Part shown: positions 7,083-16,568 of the stretch, in pieces
Layout: the number at the start of each line of letters is the position of its first letter
Position numbering within the stretch: the stretch's first letter is position 1
Source of the DNA: Desulfovibrio litoralis DSM 11393
Lineage (GTDB): Bacteria; Desulfobacterota; Desulfovibrionia; Desulfovibrionales; Desulfovibrionaceae
DNA length: 64,000 nucleotides
Direction: 5' to 3'
Assembly (NCBI RefSeq): GCF_900143255.1
Contig: NZ_FRDI01000006.1
Coordinates: forward strand, 16,234-80,233
Program-made: the position numbers and the translations under genes
Notes under the pieces: generated by a model
Seen by the model: the letters and a program-made list of their open reading frames with translations, nothing else
Databases searched by the model: none
What the model was told of the DNA's origin: nothing

Positions 7083-9662
7083 ATGGGTTTGTTTTCATTT
7101 TTAAAAAAAATATTTTCTCAAAAAAAAACACCAGCTATAGAAGCAGTTAAAGACGAACAAAAATTTGCCGCACGCTTCCACCGTTTTAAACTGTTTTTAA
7201 ATGCCCACCTTGAAATTTCTTCTGTTGCAATGGAACTTGAAGAAAGGCTTTGTAATAATGCTCCGTATGGAATGCCTTTTATTCGAAGCTGTGCCTCGCG
7301 TCTTTCAAGTTCGGTAATGCAATGTTTAATTCATCTTAACGCCTTATCAAAAGATCGCTATAAAAAACTTAATCAACCCTTTGATGTCTTAAAGATCGAA
7401 GTACAAAATATTCTAAAAAGTGCTGTTATCGTTGTAGAAGGCCCTTTTTTATTAAGCCTTGACGAGATAACGGAAGCTCATTCAGACAAGGCAATGCCAC
7501 TTGTTAATCCTGATTTGACAAATATGGCAAAAATAGCCAAGGACGAACCTGAATTATTTACAAAAGGTTTTGTTTTAACCTCCGCGGCGTGGCAAAGTTT
7601 TATGGCGTTTAATGACCTTCAAAGCGAAATAGACCGTACAATTCAAATATCAAGAGACGATTTACAATTATATGAAGCTGCTTGTGCCTCGATTAAAGAT
7701 CGAATGGCGGCGGCTCCTTTACCGCCCGAGATAGAAGAAGCCATAGAGCGTGAACTTTCGGAAGTTTATCACAGCCTGGCGGCACCGGGTCAAGCCTTGT
7801 TGGTGCAATGTCGCCCTGTTTTGCAAGAGCATAACGCACTTTTCCTTCCCGAACAGCTAATCGCTTATACCCCTGACCTTGAAACAGCGAAAAAAGCTTG
7901 TATTAACGCCTTTAAAACAGCGATGAGCTTTGCCTTTCGTCCACAATCTTCGGCTTATCGTTTAAAACGAGGAATAAGACATAGGGGTATGCCCTTTTGT
8001 GTAATTTTTCGCCGTATAGATACGGAATCAGCTAGAGGCGATATTGTAATTCGCCCCAATATTTCAGAAAAAACACAAATTACCATACATATAAAACGTA
8101 GTTTCACCGAAATAGGGAAAAATAAAGATACAAAAATAATTAAAGATACTGAAGGGTTATCTATAGATTTGCAAAAATCGCTGTTAGAAGCCGGGGAAAA
8201 AATATCTCACTATTTAACTGAAGACAGCGTAGCTTTTTGGGCATTATCACGCACGGGGCAAGTTAGTTTTCTGTCTTTTTCAAGTTGTATTAAACCGGAA
8301 GAATTAAGCCCTCACCTTAATCAGGTTATTCCCCAGCCGGCGTGGGATACTTTAAATTCAAGCCCATATCCCGGAATAGGTCGGGCATGGGGATTTGGCA
8401 ACAGCAAAAGAGTAGGGAGGCAGGTCAACTTTAAAGATATTACCGCTAAAGCCGTTTTGGTTAGAAATATCACAGACGCAATAAACTTTCCGCTTGGGGC
8501 TATTTTAGTAATGGAAAGGGCGGCACAGCAATGGTCGTTTATGTTGGAGTTTGCCTCAGCGGTTATCGTAAAACAAGCCTCGCCAAACGGATATTTCTCC
8601 GCTATGGCAAGATTGTTACAAAAACCTTTATTTATTTGCGACGAAGAGCCAAGTTTGTTTGATGCAATTTTATCCCTTAATGAAATGCCCTATTTGCATA
8701 TTGATTTTGAACAAGAGTTGGTTCAAGAAATCGTTTTGAGTGCCGAAGAGGCGGAAAGTGTTGTTGAATATCTAATGATTCCAAATAGCCCGATGCATGA
8801 ATTGGCGATTAGTCTTGGTGCTTTGGCGTTGCCCGTTCATCTTCCGCTTGACCCTGATAACCCTGATTTTACCGTTGCTAACTGCAAAAGTTATATAGAT
8901 ATTTCTTTGTATGTTAGAGCAAAAATCATGCAGGAAATGTTACGCTATGGCACAGACCGCAAAAGTTCGTATAATACCGCTAAACAATTAACGACTTATG
9001 TACCTAAACAATTTTGGGTTGTTGACTTAAACGATGGATTTAAAGAACAAATTAAAGGGCAATATGTAAATATTAATCAAATAGTTTCAAAGCCCTTACA
9101 TGCCCTCTGGGAAGGGATAGAAGCCGTTCCTTGGGACGGTCCTCCGCCTGTTAGTGCTAAAGGGTTAATGTCGATTGTTTTTGAAGCAACAATTAACCCC
9201 AACCTTGATCCGGCACAACAATCTTCAGTTTATACCGAAAAAAATTATTTCATGATTACCAAAGATTATTGCAATATGAGTAGTCGTTTTGGTTTTCATT
9301 ACCTTTCTCTTGATGCTTTGGTTGGCAACAGAGAAAAAGAAAATTTTGTTATTTTTCAGTTTCGTGGCGGGGCAACCAACAAAGAACGCCGTATTATGCG
9401 TGTGCATTTTATCGCCGATCTTTTAACGCCTTTTGGCTTTAACTGTGATTTGAGTGCTGATTCTTTAACCGCTCGTATTGAAGGCGGAACAGTTGAACAG
9501 CTTTTACCTAAGCTTAGAGTCGTTGGCTATTTGGTTATGCACACCAGACAGCTTGATATTATTATGGGCAACAGTATAGCCTTAACCGAAAAACGCTTGA
9601 AAATGCTTAGTCATATGGAACTTATCGAAAAAGGAGAACAGGTTATTACTGAAACAGCTTAA
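7083..9662 (+). CDS. Large PEP-utilising-enzyme-like protein with degenerate mobile domain
   Basis: 859-aa soluble protein, only partly recognised. Around residues 455-520 a stretch (AILVMERAAQQWSF ... SAVIVKQASPNGYFSAMARLLQKPLFI) resembles the swivelling phosphohistidine domain of PEP synthase/pyruvate phosphate dikinase, where an SHxA-type motif normally carries the phosphorylated His. Here that place reads SPNGYFSAMAR, so the catalytic His appears absent. Neither a clear ATP-grasp domain nor a TIM-barrel PEP-binding domain can be picked out by eye. It may be a non-catalytic or regulatory relative. It directly follows the receiver gene. The start with AAAGG upstream is plausible. Confidence 0.6.
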   Translation: MGLFSFLKKIFSQKKTPAIEAVKDEQKFAARFHRFKLFLNAHLEISSVAMELEERLCNNAPYGMPFIRSCASRLSSSVMQCLIHLNALSKDRYKKLNQPFDVLKIEVQNILKSAVIVVEGPFLLSLDEITEAHSDKAMPLVNPDLTNMAKIAKDEPELFTKGFVLTSAAWQSFMAFNDLQSEIDRTIQISRDDLQLYEAACASIKDRMAAAPLPPEIEEAIERELSEVYHSLAAPGQALLVQCRPVLQEHNALFLPEQLIAYTPDLETAKKACINAFKTAMSFAFRPQSSAYRLKRGIRHRGMPFCVIFRRIDTESARGDIVIRPNISEKTQITIHIKRSFTEIGKNKDTKIIKDTEGLSIDLQKSLLEAGEKISHYLTEDSVAFWALSRTGQVSFLSFSSCIKPEELSPHLNQVIPQPAWDTLNSSPYPGIGRAWGFGNSKRVGRQVNFKDITAKAVLVRNITDAINFPLGAILVMERAAQQWSFMLEFASAVIVKQASPNGYFSAMARLLQKPLFICDEEPSLFDAILSLNEMPYLHIDFEQELVQEIVLSAEEAESVVEYLMIPNSPMHELAISLGALALPVHLPLDPDNPDFTVANCKSYIDISLYVRAKIMQEMLRYGTDRKSSYNTAKQLTTYVPKQFWVVDLNDGFKEQIKGQYVNINQIVSKPLHALWEGIEAVPWDGPPPVSAKGLMSIVFEATINPNLDPAQQSSVYTEKNYFMITKDYCNMSSRFGFHYLSLDALVGNREKENFVIFQFRGGATNKERRIMRVHFIADLLTPFGFNCDLSADSLTARIEGGTVEQLLPKLRVVGYLVMHTRQLDIIMGNSIALTEKRLKMLSHMELIEKGEQVITETA

Positions 9663-9680
9663 AGCGTATAAATTTTAGCT

Positions 9681-10145
9681 TTAACTAGTTATTAGCTTTA
9701 AAATAAACTCAAACTCATTTTTTTGCACAGGCATTACCGATAACCGGCTACCTTTTTTTAAAAGTTCCATTCCGCTTAGTTCGGAATAACTTCTTAAGAT
9801 ACTTAAAGAAATTGGCGTTTTGAATTTATCGACAAATTTTAAATCAACAAGATACCAACGTGGATTATCAGGTTGTGATTTTGGATCACAGTGAGGGTCG
9901 TTCATATCCCACTGCGTCGGGTCAGGATACGCTTTTGAACAAACTTCCGCCAAACCGACAATGCCGGGGTTGGTTACGCTATGATAAAAAAAGACTTGAT
10001 CGCCGATTTTCATCATATCACGCATGAAATTACGGGCTTGATAATTGCGTACTCCGCTCCAAGCTGTTGTTTGGTTTGGCTCTTTTATTAAGTCATCAAT
10101 AGAGTAGCAATTTGCTTCACTTTTTACTAACCAATATTGTAACAT
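9681..10145 (-). CDS. EVE domain-containing protein
   Basis: 154 aa, the full size of a stand-alone EVE domain (PUA-like fold; eukaryotic relative THYN1). Signature features are YWLVKSE at the N-terminus, WSGVRNYQARNFMRDM, GDQVFFYHS, GIVGLAEV and the PRWYLVDLKFV strand. EVE domains are thought to bind modified bases in DNA or RNA, so a nucleic-acid role is likely but its target is unknown. A GAGG site lies 6 bp before the ATG. It converges on the PEP-utilising-like gene with an 18-bp gap. Confidence 0.9.
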   Translation of the reverse strand: MLQYWLVKSEANCYSIDDLIKEPNQTTAWSGVRNYQARNFMRDMMKIGDQVFFYHSVTNPGIVGLAEVCSKAYPDPTQWDMNDPHCDPKSQPDNPRWYLVDLKFVDKFKTPISLSILRSYSELSGMELLKKGSRLSVMPVQKNEFEFILKLITS

Positions 10146-10195
10146 TTTTACCTCGCTTGTTTTTTCTGTAAACTGAGTGATTTTTGTGTATTAAG

Positions 10196-10281
10196 ATATT
10201 TTATGCGGTTGTGCAAACAAAGCATAGCAAACAAAACATAAAATGATGAACAAAAACGCAAAACTGAGTTTTCAATAGCTT
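10196..10281. mobile_element. Degenerate MITE-like fragment
   Basis: Read in reverse, this segment (gctattgaaaactcagttttgcg ... cattttatg ... gcacaacc) follows the left part of the MITE copy at 45902-46013, including the attttatg/cat(a)aaat arm. The ends are decayed. It occupies the 295-bp gap before panB, in which nothing else is seen apart from the panB ribosome site. Confidence 0.5.
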
Positions 10282-10440
10282 TTTACTGCAATATTAATAT
10301 TCTTGCTTTTTAGTGGATAATAAGTCAAGTTTATTAACAGGATTTAGTTTATAAAAATAACATAGGCAAAAAACAAGAAACTAATCGGTTACTTTCTGAT
10401 AAAAAATATATTAAAACAATAAGATAGCGGAGCTACCCTT

Positions 10441-11304
10441 ATGAGTACTCATACACCACAAAAACTTATCACCAGCTATGATATACGCCAAAGTAAAGGC
10501 AAAAAAAAGTTAAGCGTATTAACTGCTTATGATTATACAAGTGCAATGATTTTTGACTCTGCCGGTGTGGATATTCTTTTGGTCGGTGATTCTTTGGGTA
10601 TGGTTGTTTTAGGCAGGAGCGATACCTTATCGGTTACCGTTGATGATATTATACGGCATTCATCTGCGGTGGCAAGGGGTACAAAACACAGCTTGATTGT
10701 GGCGGATATGCCATTTATGTCTTATGAAATCAGTGTTGAAGAGGCTCTTAAAAACTCGGCTCGAATAATGGTCGAAGGTCAAGCCAAGGCGGTTAAGGTT
10801 GAAGGAGCCGGAAGAGTTTTGCCTCAAGTAAAAGCTATGGTAGAAGCCGGTATTCCGGTTATGGGACATATAGGCTTAACCCCCCAACGGCTCGCTACTT
10901 TAGGAGGGTTTAAAGTTCAGGGGAAGTCGGCGGAAACTGCCTTGTTACTAATAAAAGAAGCTATAGCTCTTCAAGATGCCGGTTGTTTTTCTATTGTATT
11001 GGAAGCGATTCCCGAAGCCTTAGCAACAAGAATCACAAATATTCTCAAGATTCCAACAATTGGAATTGGAGCAGGGGCGGGTTGCGACGGGCAAGTTTTG
11101 GTTTCGCATGACCTTTTGGGGTTATATTCCGATTTTACGCCAAAATTTGTCAAACGTTATGCTAACTTGGCTTCATGTATGAAAAATGCGGTTGAAGAAT
11201 ATTGCAAAGAGGTTGAAAGCGGAACTTTTCCGACAAAAGAACATAGCTTTAATATGCCGGAAGAAGAAATAAGAGAGTTAGATAAGTTGTTAAAAAATAA
11301 ATAG
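10441..11304 (+). CDS. panB: 3-methyl-2-oxobutanoate hydroxymethyltransferase PanB
   Basis: First committed step of pantothenate synthesis: transfers a hydroxymethyl group from methylene-THF to 2-oxoisovalerate to give ketopantoate (EC 2.1.2.11), cytosolic. The TIM-barrel motifs are clear: LTAYDYTSA, VDILLVGDSLGMV (metal-binding Asp), VADMPFMSY, the KVEG stretch, GHIGLTPQ and the IGIGAGAGCDGQVLV loop. 287 aa is slightly longer than the usual ~264-275. GGAG lies 8 bp before the ATG. panC/panD are not adjacent. Confidence 0.96.
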   Translation: MSTHTPQKLITSYDIRQSKGKKKLSVLTAYDYTSAMIFDSAGVDILLVGDSLGMVVLGRSDTLSVTVDDIIRHSSAVARGTKHSLIVADMPFMSYEISVEEALKNSARIMVEGQAKAVKVEGAGRVLPQVKAMVEAGIPVMGHIGLTPQRLATLGGFKVQGKSAETALLLIKEAIALQDAGCFSIVLEAIPEALATRITNILKIPTIGIGAGAGCDGQVLVSHDLLGLYSDFTPKFVKRYANLASCMKNAVEEYCKEVESGTFPTKEHSFNMPEEEIRELDKLLKNK

Positions 11305-11374
11305 TTGTAAATAAGTTTCTATATCTTAAAAACTAATATATTTTAACTAATTAACTAATCTTATAAATTATATG

Positions 11375-11651
11375 AGACTATTGCACAATCGTCTCATAGT
11401 GGCTTTCGCTAAAAAGGCTATCCAAAAAACACGAATAAGGACACTAGGCTGGCTTTGCCTGCCAGTGGGCTTTGGGGCTTCGGGGGTGAAACCCTCGAAA
11501 TATAAGGACACTAGGCTGGCTTTGCCTGCCAGTGGGCTTTGGGGCTGACACAAAGGGAAAATTTAATTTTCCTGTAAAATAAGTGGTTTTTGTGTTTTAA
11601 AACGTTTGATACTATGTGCATACAGAGCATCAAATGATAATAAAAGCGGTC
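11375..11651. mobile_element. MITE-like element with duplicated inner module
   Basis: Runs in reverse relative to the 62.8-kb copy: the end GACTATTGCACAAT is at 11375 and the opposite, decayed end is near 11651. Inside, the module ggacactaggctggctttgcctgccagtgg occurs twice, separated by about 60 bp. This is the same doubling of the caggcaaagcc module that is seen in the 62.8-kb copy. Small open frames in it are repeat sequence only. Confidence 0.7.
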
Positions 11652-11694
11652 TTTATACGCTAATAAACTCAAAGTTTTTATAAGTGCAATAAAC

Positions 11695-11727
11695 AAAAAA
11701 CGCCCCCTATAAAAAGAGGCGTTTTTT
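11695..11727. terminator. Bidirectional intrinsic terminator
   Basis: AAAAAACGCC pairs with GGCGTTTTTT around a 13-nt loop, with T runs on both strands. It lies 39 bp past the stop of the minus-strand TauE-partner gene and so ends that operon; it can also stop read-through from panB. Confidence 0.85.
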
Positions 11728-11765
11728 ATTATAAATTAAACCTATTAAACAGAATAATAAATCAA

Positions 11766-12512
11766 TTAAACTTCTTGTTTTACAGCTGCTTTTTTCATGG
11801 TTAAGCCTACACCTTCAAATAAATCAAAGATAGCAAAGCCATACCACATTGTATAAACAACATAAAACACTAATAAGAACACCAACATAGGGATATTGTC
11901 CGCCACTCGACCAGACGGAATGTCAAAGAAGTTATGTGCCGGCTCTATAGCACGACGTACAACAGCATCAATAACTTGAGCTTCCGCAACAAGTTTCTGT
12001 GCCTGCATTGGGCGAATCATTCCGCTTAGCATTTCATGCCAAGTTCTACTAATTGTTGTATGGTCTACGCCATTCCAACGCTGAGAAACGGCTTTTCCGT
12101 TATTTTGGAACAAGTCTTCAGAATCAGTAGTCGCAGCGAGTGCAATTTTATGTAAAGAACCAGTTATAGAGACTACGAAGCCTTTTTCATCTTTATCTTT
12201 TAATAAAGCGGTTGCACCAAGTTCATTTAACATTTTAACCGCAAGATTCGCTCTGTCTTCATTTTTCATATGGATAGTTAAATCAATATTGGTATTAGAA
12301 AGACCAGCATTTACTCTTTCGATAACATTAGGAATAAAATAAGATGATCCTTTAGAAAGCTTATTAAAAAAATCATCAGCAAAGTTTAAAGGATTTTCAT
12401 ACTTGCCACCGTCCATAGGGATAATGGGCATAAATAGCGAAACAAAGATAGCCATAAAGCTAACAAGTAAAGTAGCACCTTTAATGAATTTAGATTTATC
12501 TCTGATAATCAT
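11766..12512 (-). CDS. Membrane-anchored partner of the TauE/SafE exporter
   Basis: 248 aa, no named family recognised. There is one hydrophobic segment near each end (about residues 13-31 and 208-230), with some 170 polar residues between them that are predicted to sit on one side of the membrane. The start is 2 bp after the exporter stop, and its GGAGGG ribosome site lies in the last codons of the exporter, so translation is probably coupled. That tight pairing suggests an accessory or solute-binding subunit for the exporter (inference). A terminator follows. Confidence 0.7.
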   Translation of the reverse strand: MIIRDKSKFIKGATLLVSFMAIFVSLFMPIIPMDGGKYENPLNFADDFFNKLSKGSSYFIPNVIERVNAGLSNTNIDLTIHMKNEDRANLAVKMLNELGATALLKDKDEKGFVVSITGSLHKIALAATTDSEDLFQNNGKAVSQRWNGVDHTTISRTWHEMLSGMIRPMQAQKLVAEAQVIDAVVRRAIEPAHNFFDIPSGRVADNIPMLVFLLVFYVVYTMWYGFAIFDLFEGVGLTMKKAAVKQEV

Positions 12513-12514
12513 GA

Positions 12515-13765
12515 CTAACCCTCCGCTCTGAGTTTGCCGATATTTACAATGAACTTGCCTATAACCCAGATACCAAAGACACTAACAATAATCCAGAAAA
12601 TTATATTACCAACAAATTCAAAGCCGTTTACAAAAGCGAGTGGTAAATTGACCATTTCAAGCTCTACCATTTTTTTAGGTAGGGTAGCAAGACGGTTAAT
12701 AAAACCGGCTAAAATAGAAATAGCATAAAAACCACGAATATGAATTCCTTTAACAACTTTAGTAGTTAAAGCACCAACTTGAATGCCAAGCAAGGATCCA
12801 ACAAGCATACCCATAGCTAAAGTATAAAATACAAAGCCATAAATAGCATACTGTGCAATAGCGGCTAAACCGGCGGTAAAGATAATTTGAAGAATATCAG
12901 TACCAACAGTAGTCATAGAAGAAACACCAAAAACATATACAAACATAGGGAAGGTAATAAAACCACCACCAACACCCATGATTGATGCTAAAATACCAAC
13001 AAAACAACCACCGGCTGCAACAATCCAGCCAGAGATGTTTCTACCACCAGGGACTAAATCTTCATCAAAGTTAATCATTGGAGGAATTTTAACATTTTGA
13101 ACCTTAACACTCATAGAAGTGCTTTCAGTAGGTCCACCGTGAGCATCTCCGCCACCGGCATTGCCTTTAGAGCTTTTTAAGAAGTCAGCTAGAGCATAAA
13201 AACCTAAAAAACCAAGCAATAAAGCATAAAGAGCACTAATAAATAATTCGGACAACAAAGGGTCTTTATTATAAAGAGCTATGTTAATACCACCACCGAT
13301 AAAAGTTCCAACTCCGGAACCACATAAAAAAGCGATAGCTAAAGGAACGCTAACGTTACCTAGTTTTTTGTGAACAGTAGTACCCATAATGGCTTTGGCA
13401 AAAATATGGAACAAGTCTGTTCCAACCGCTAAAATACCTTTAACTCCAAGAGCCATAAGAGCCGGAGTAATAATAAATCCACCACCTGCTCCGATACAAC
13501 CTGTGATTAATCCCGCAATTAAGCCAACAAAAATCGAACCAAAAAATATGGTATCAGAATAAAATGCCGGTCCAAAAGCTGTCTTACCACCAATCATATC
13601 ATTCGCATTCGCAAATGAAAATAAGATAATAGGTAAAAGCATTAAGCCAAGAATCATTAATTTCTTACGGCTTTTAATAATAGACATTGAAACTTCATAA
13701 TCCCACTTTGCGTGAGCGATCGAAGCCTCTTTTAAAAACTGAAACACCTTGCGTCCAAAACTCAT
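12515..13765 (-). CDS. Sulfite exporter TauE/SafE family (TSUP) protein
   Basis: Polytopic inner-membrane protein of the TSUP family, which exports or imports sulfur oxyanions and organosulfonates. 416 aa against about 250-300 for short TSUP members. The two characteristic Gly-rich helices are present: GLIAGLITGCIGAGGGFIITPALM near residue 80 and GILASIMGVGGGFITFPMFVY near residue 250. A hydrophilic linker of about 45 residues between the halves includes a GNAGGGDAHGG stretch. A strong AAGGAGGG site precedes the ATG. It is first gene of a two-gene operon. In a sulfur-respiring cell, sulfite or sulfate is the likely substrate; sequence alone does not decide. Confidence 0.88.
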   Translation of the reverse strand: MSFGRKVFQFLKEASIAHAKWDYEVSMSIIKSRKKLMILGLMLLPIILFSFANANDMIGGKTAFGPAFYSDTIFFGSIFVGLIAGLITGCIGAGGGFIITPALMALGVKGILAVGTDLFHIFAKAIMGTTVHKKLGNVSVPLAIAFLCGSGVGTFIGGGINIALYNKDPLLSELFISALYALLLGFLGFYALADFLKSSKGNAGGGDAHGGPTESTSMSVKVQNVKIPPMINFDEDLVPGGRNISGWIVAAGGCFVGILASIMGVGGGFITFPMFVYVFGVSSMTTVGTDILQIIFTAGLAAIAQYAIYGFVFYTLAMGMLVGSLLGIQVGALTTKVVKGIHIRGFYAISILAGFINRLATLPKKMVELEMVNLPLAFVNGFEFVGNIIFWIIVSVFGIWVIGKFIVNIGKLRAEG

Positions 13766-13896
13766 AAACCCTCCTTAGAAAGGTAGCATGTTTTTAAAAT
13801 AGTTCTATCCAGTTATATAGCATACTTACTAAAATGCACACTTTTAACACAAAACACAGATTTTTGGGGTTTATTACTCTCAACACATAAGAGCAT

Positions 13897-13942
13897 CTAC
13901 TACACTGCTTGTGTTTTTTTGTACAAGCAGAAAAGCGTAGTA
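13897..13942. promoter_or_regulatory. Long imperfect hairpin upstream of the TauE operon
   Basis: TACTAC-ac-TGCTTGT and ACAAGCAG-aaaagc-GTAGTA form an inverted repeat with a T-rich loop, about 130-175 bp before the exporter start and about 330 bp past the hemerythrin stop. It could be an operator or a leader hairpin, and a terminator is less likely because of the spacing. Nothing else is recognised in the 13766-14274 gap. Confidence 0.35.
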
Positions 13943-14274
13943 TATTTACTTCATTCTTGATTTATCTAACAGAATACACAAACAAATTCAAGAAATATTA
14001 ATTATCAATAAATACAGATTGTTATCTTGAAAATTAGAAGTCAAGGGAGCATTTATGTAACAAAAATGATAGTTTTATTGATAATTGTGTTAGGCTTTGT
14101 AAAAAAACTCTCTTACAAAATAATCTAAAAAAACACCATGTAGCTCTGATTTAAGCAAGATTAAATTTTCTTAAGTTTTTAACAAAAAGGTAATAATGAA
14201 ATAGCTAGTTATTTTTTATCCAATCAAAACAACGGATCAGGAAAAAGCATTAAATTCGTCAAGAAAGAATGATG

Positions 14275-14715
14275 TTAAAGACATTGTTTAGGTTCATGTC
14301 CAAAATATTCTTTAAGATGAGCAACATAACATGGGTCTGCTTTACAAATATGTTGAGTCCAATAATCTCTTAAAAAGACCATGAAATTTTCGGCGGCTAC
14401 AGTATATACGCCAGAGTCAATAAGTTCTTGCATTCTGGCTCTTAGTTCTTTTGCAAATTTTGCATGCGAATTAGCGTGTTCTTCTGCGTAGCGATACTTT
14501 GTTTGAATAAGTAAGTCTTCTTCGGTTTTTGAATGTAGTGCGATATAACGACTCACGGCATTCATGATTAAAACAATCATGGCCTCAGCTTTTTTAGTGC
14601 TGATAAAATAAAATAAGGTGTTAATTAAACTGGCGATTCCCCTATGCTGTTCGTCAATGATCCCTATTCCTAGCTCCCATTGTTCTGACCAGATTATCAT
14701 TAGTTTTTGCGGCAT
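14275..14715 (-). CDS. Bacteriohemerythrin
   Basis: 146-aa oxygen-binding, di-iron four-helix bundle protein. Iron ligands are recognisable in order: the His in IIDEQHRGI (about residue 24), the His and Glu in ALHSKTEEDLL, the HANSH pair, and the C-terminal HxxxxD in WTQHICKADPC. It is likely cytosolic and would bind or deliver O2, a common feature of microaerotolerant sulfate reducers. A G-rich GAGGGGGG run lies just before the ATG at 14715; a second in-frame ATG five codons later would also keep the domain. Confidence 0.92.
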   Translation of the reverse strand: MPQKLMIIWSEQWELGIGIIDEQHRGIASLINTLFYFISTKKAEAMIVLIMNAVSRYIALHSKTEEDLLIQTKYRYAEEHANSHAKFAKELRARMQELIDSGVYTVAAENFMVFLRDYWTQHICKADPCYVAHLKEYFGHEPKQCL

Positions 14716-14820
14716 ACCCCCCCCTCGCTATCTGTTAATTGTTTAATTATATATAAATGTATAGCAAAAAAGAAATCACACTGCAATTAATATATTAAAA
14801 CTAATAACACTATAAAATAA

Positions 14821-16371
14821 CTATATCATTCTCTCTCGATCAAGAGTTCGGCAACTCACGGCTTCGGCGAGGTGTTCTATTTTTATCTGATCAACTTCGG
14901 CTAAATCGGCGATAGTGCGAGAAATTCTTAAAATCCGAGTATAAGCTCTGGCGGACAAGCCTAAGGTTTGAACCGCCTGTTTTAAAAATTTATGCCCGTC
15001 GGCTTCAAGTTTACAATATTTTTCTAAGGCATGGCCCGATAAATCAGCATTCGTCGGGTTAAAATTCTTTGCACTGGCCTGTTTCGTATAGCGTTCTTTT
15101 TGCAACTTTCTCGTTTTAATAATACGTTCTCGCATTTCAGCCGAGCTTAAACCCGGTTTTTTTGAAGCCAATTCATCATAAGGCACAGCAGGCACTTCAA
15201 TATGCATATCAATACGATCAAGCAAGGGGCCAGACAGGCGACTGCGATAACGCTGAATGGCAATAGGCGTACAAGTGCAATTATGGCGGGGGTCGGTCAT
15301 ATAACCACAAGGACAAGGGTTCATCGCCGCTACTAACATAATGCGTGCGGGATAGCTTAAACTTTGGCTAGAGCGAGTAATAGTTACATGCCCATCTTCA
15401 AGCGGTTGGCGTAAAACCTCCAAGGCTTGTTTTTTAAATTCCGCAAGTTCATCTAAAAATAATACGCCTCTATGAGCGAGCGAAACTTCACCGGGACGAG
15501 GATAAGCACCGCCCCCAACTAAACCAATATCTGAAATAGTGTGGTGAGGGGAGCGAAAGGGGCGTTCTATCACCAAGCCAAAACCCGGCTGAATAAGCCC
15601 TGATACGCTATGTATTGTGGTTACTTCTAAGGCTTCATCAAAAGTCAAAGGAGGTAAAATTGAGGGAATACGCTGAGCGAGCATGGTTTTTCCACTGCCC
15701 GGAGGTCCTAAAAACAATAAATTATGACTGCCGGCAGCGGCAATTTCAATAGCTCTTTTGGCGTGTTCTTGACCTTTAACTTCGCTAAAATCAGGGGCAA
15801 AAGGCATGGCATTTTCTAAACCAACAGGCATTTGCGTCGCCCAAGCTTTAAGTTCTTTTTCTCCATTTAAAAAATCAACGGCTTCTTTAAGATTATGTAT
15901 TCCATAAACTGCTAAACCTTCAACAATAGCTGCTTCTGGAGCATTTTGAAAAGGCACGAGCAAGCCCCTCGCCCCTTCTTTTCGTGCTAAAACAGCCATT
16001 GGCAAAATACCGTTAACTGGGGTTAAATCTCCCGAAAGCGAAAGTTCCCCGGCGATAAAATAACCTCTTAAATTTTCAGGTGAAATAATTCCATTAGCAC
16101 TGAGCAAGGCTAAAGCGAGTGCAAAATCATAAGCACTTCCGTCTTTACGCCTATCAGCAGGTGAAAGATTAACGGTTATTTTAGCGGAAGCGAGCTTAAA
16201 ACCCGCATTTCGCAAGGCGGAAAAAACCCGTTCTCGTCCTTCTCTAACCGCATTATCAGCTAAACCAACTAAAGAAAAAGACGGCATACCTTGGCGACTA
16301 AGGTCAAGCTCAAGGTCAACTCTAAAAGCTTCAACTCCGGCTAAAGCAGCACAAGCAAGGCTAACAATCAT
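14821..16371 (-). CDS. comM: YifB/ComM-family Mg-chelatase-like AAA+ ATPase
   Basis: 516 aa. N-terminal ChlI-type domain (GMPSFSLVGLADNAVREGRERV, then NLSPADRRKDGSAYD), AAA+ core with Walker A LGPPGSGKT near residue 220, Walker B VLFLDELAEF, and a zinc-like stretch with CPCGYMTDPRHNCTC. The C-terminal block LSARAYTRILRISRTIADL is typical. ComM is a hexameric helicase that promotes branch migration during natural transformation. Whether this organism is competent is unknown; the family is widespread in non-competent bacteria. Full length and intact. Confidence 0.93.
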   Translation of the reverse strand: MIVSLACAALAGVEAFRVDLELDLSRQGMPSFSLVGLADNAVREGRERVFSALRNAGFKLASAKITVNLSPADRRKDGSAYDFALALALLSANGIISPENLRGYFIAGELSLSGDLTPVNGILPMAVLARKEGARGLLVPFQNAPEAAIVEGLAVYGIHNLKEAVDFLNGEKELKAWATQMPVGLENAMPFAPDFSEVKGQEHAKRAIEIAAAGSHNLLFLGPPGSGKTMLAQRIPSILPPLTFDEALEVTTIHSVSGLIQPGFGLVIERPFRSPHHTISDIGLVGGGAYPRPGEVSLAHRGVLFLDELAEFKKQALEVLRQPLEDGHVTITRSSQSLSYPARIMLVAAMNPCPCGYMTDPRHNCTCTPIAIQRYRSRLSGPLLDRIDMHIEVPAVPYDELASKKPGLSSAEMRERIIKTRKLQKERYTKQASAKNFNPTNADLSGHALEKYCKLEADGHKFLKQAVQTLGLSARAYTRILRISRTIADLAEVDQIKIEHLAEAVSCRTLDRERMI

Positions 16372-16568
16372 AGTTATTTCTTATGGGTTAGAGGGTTGAG
16401 TTTGTTGGGTTTAAAAGCTCGATTACTTAATTTAACTTTCACTTAATCCCTATTTATTCCCGCTACAAACTTGCTATATATTTTTTTGAACTTTTCTGCT
16501 AAAATATTTATCTTAAAAGCCAGTCTTGTAAACTATAATTTTAACGGCTTAACTTTATCGGAGCTTTT

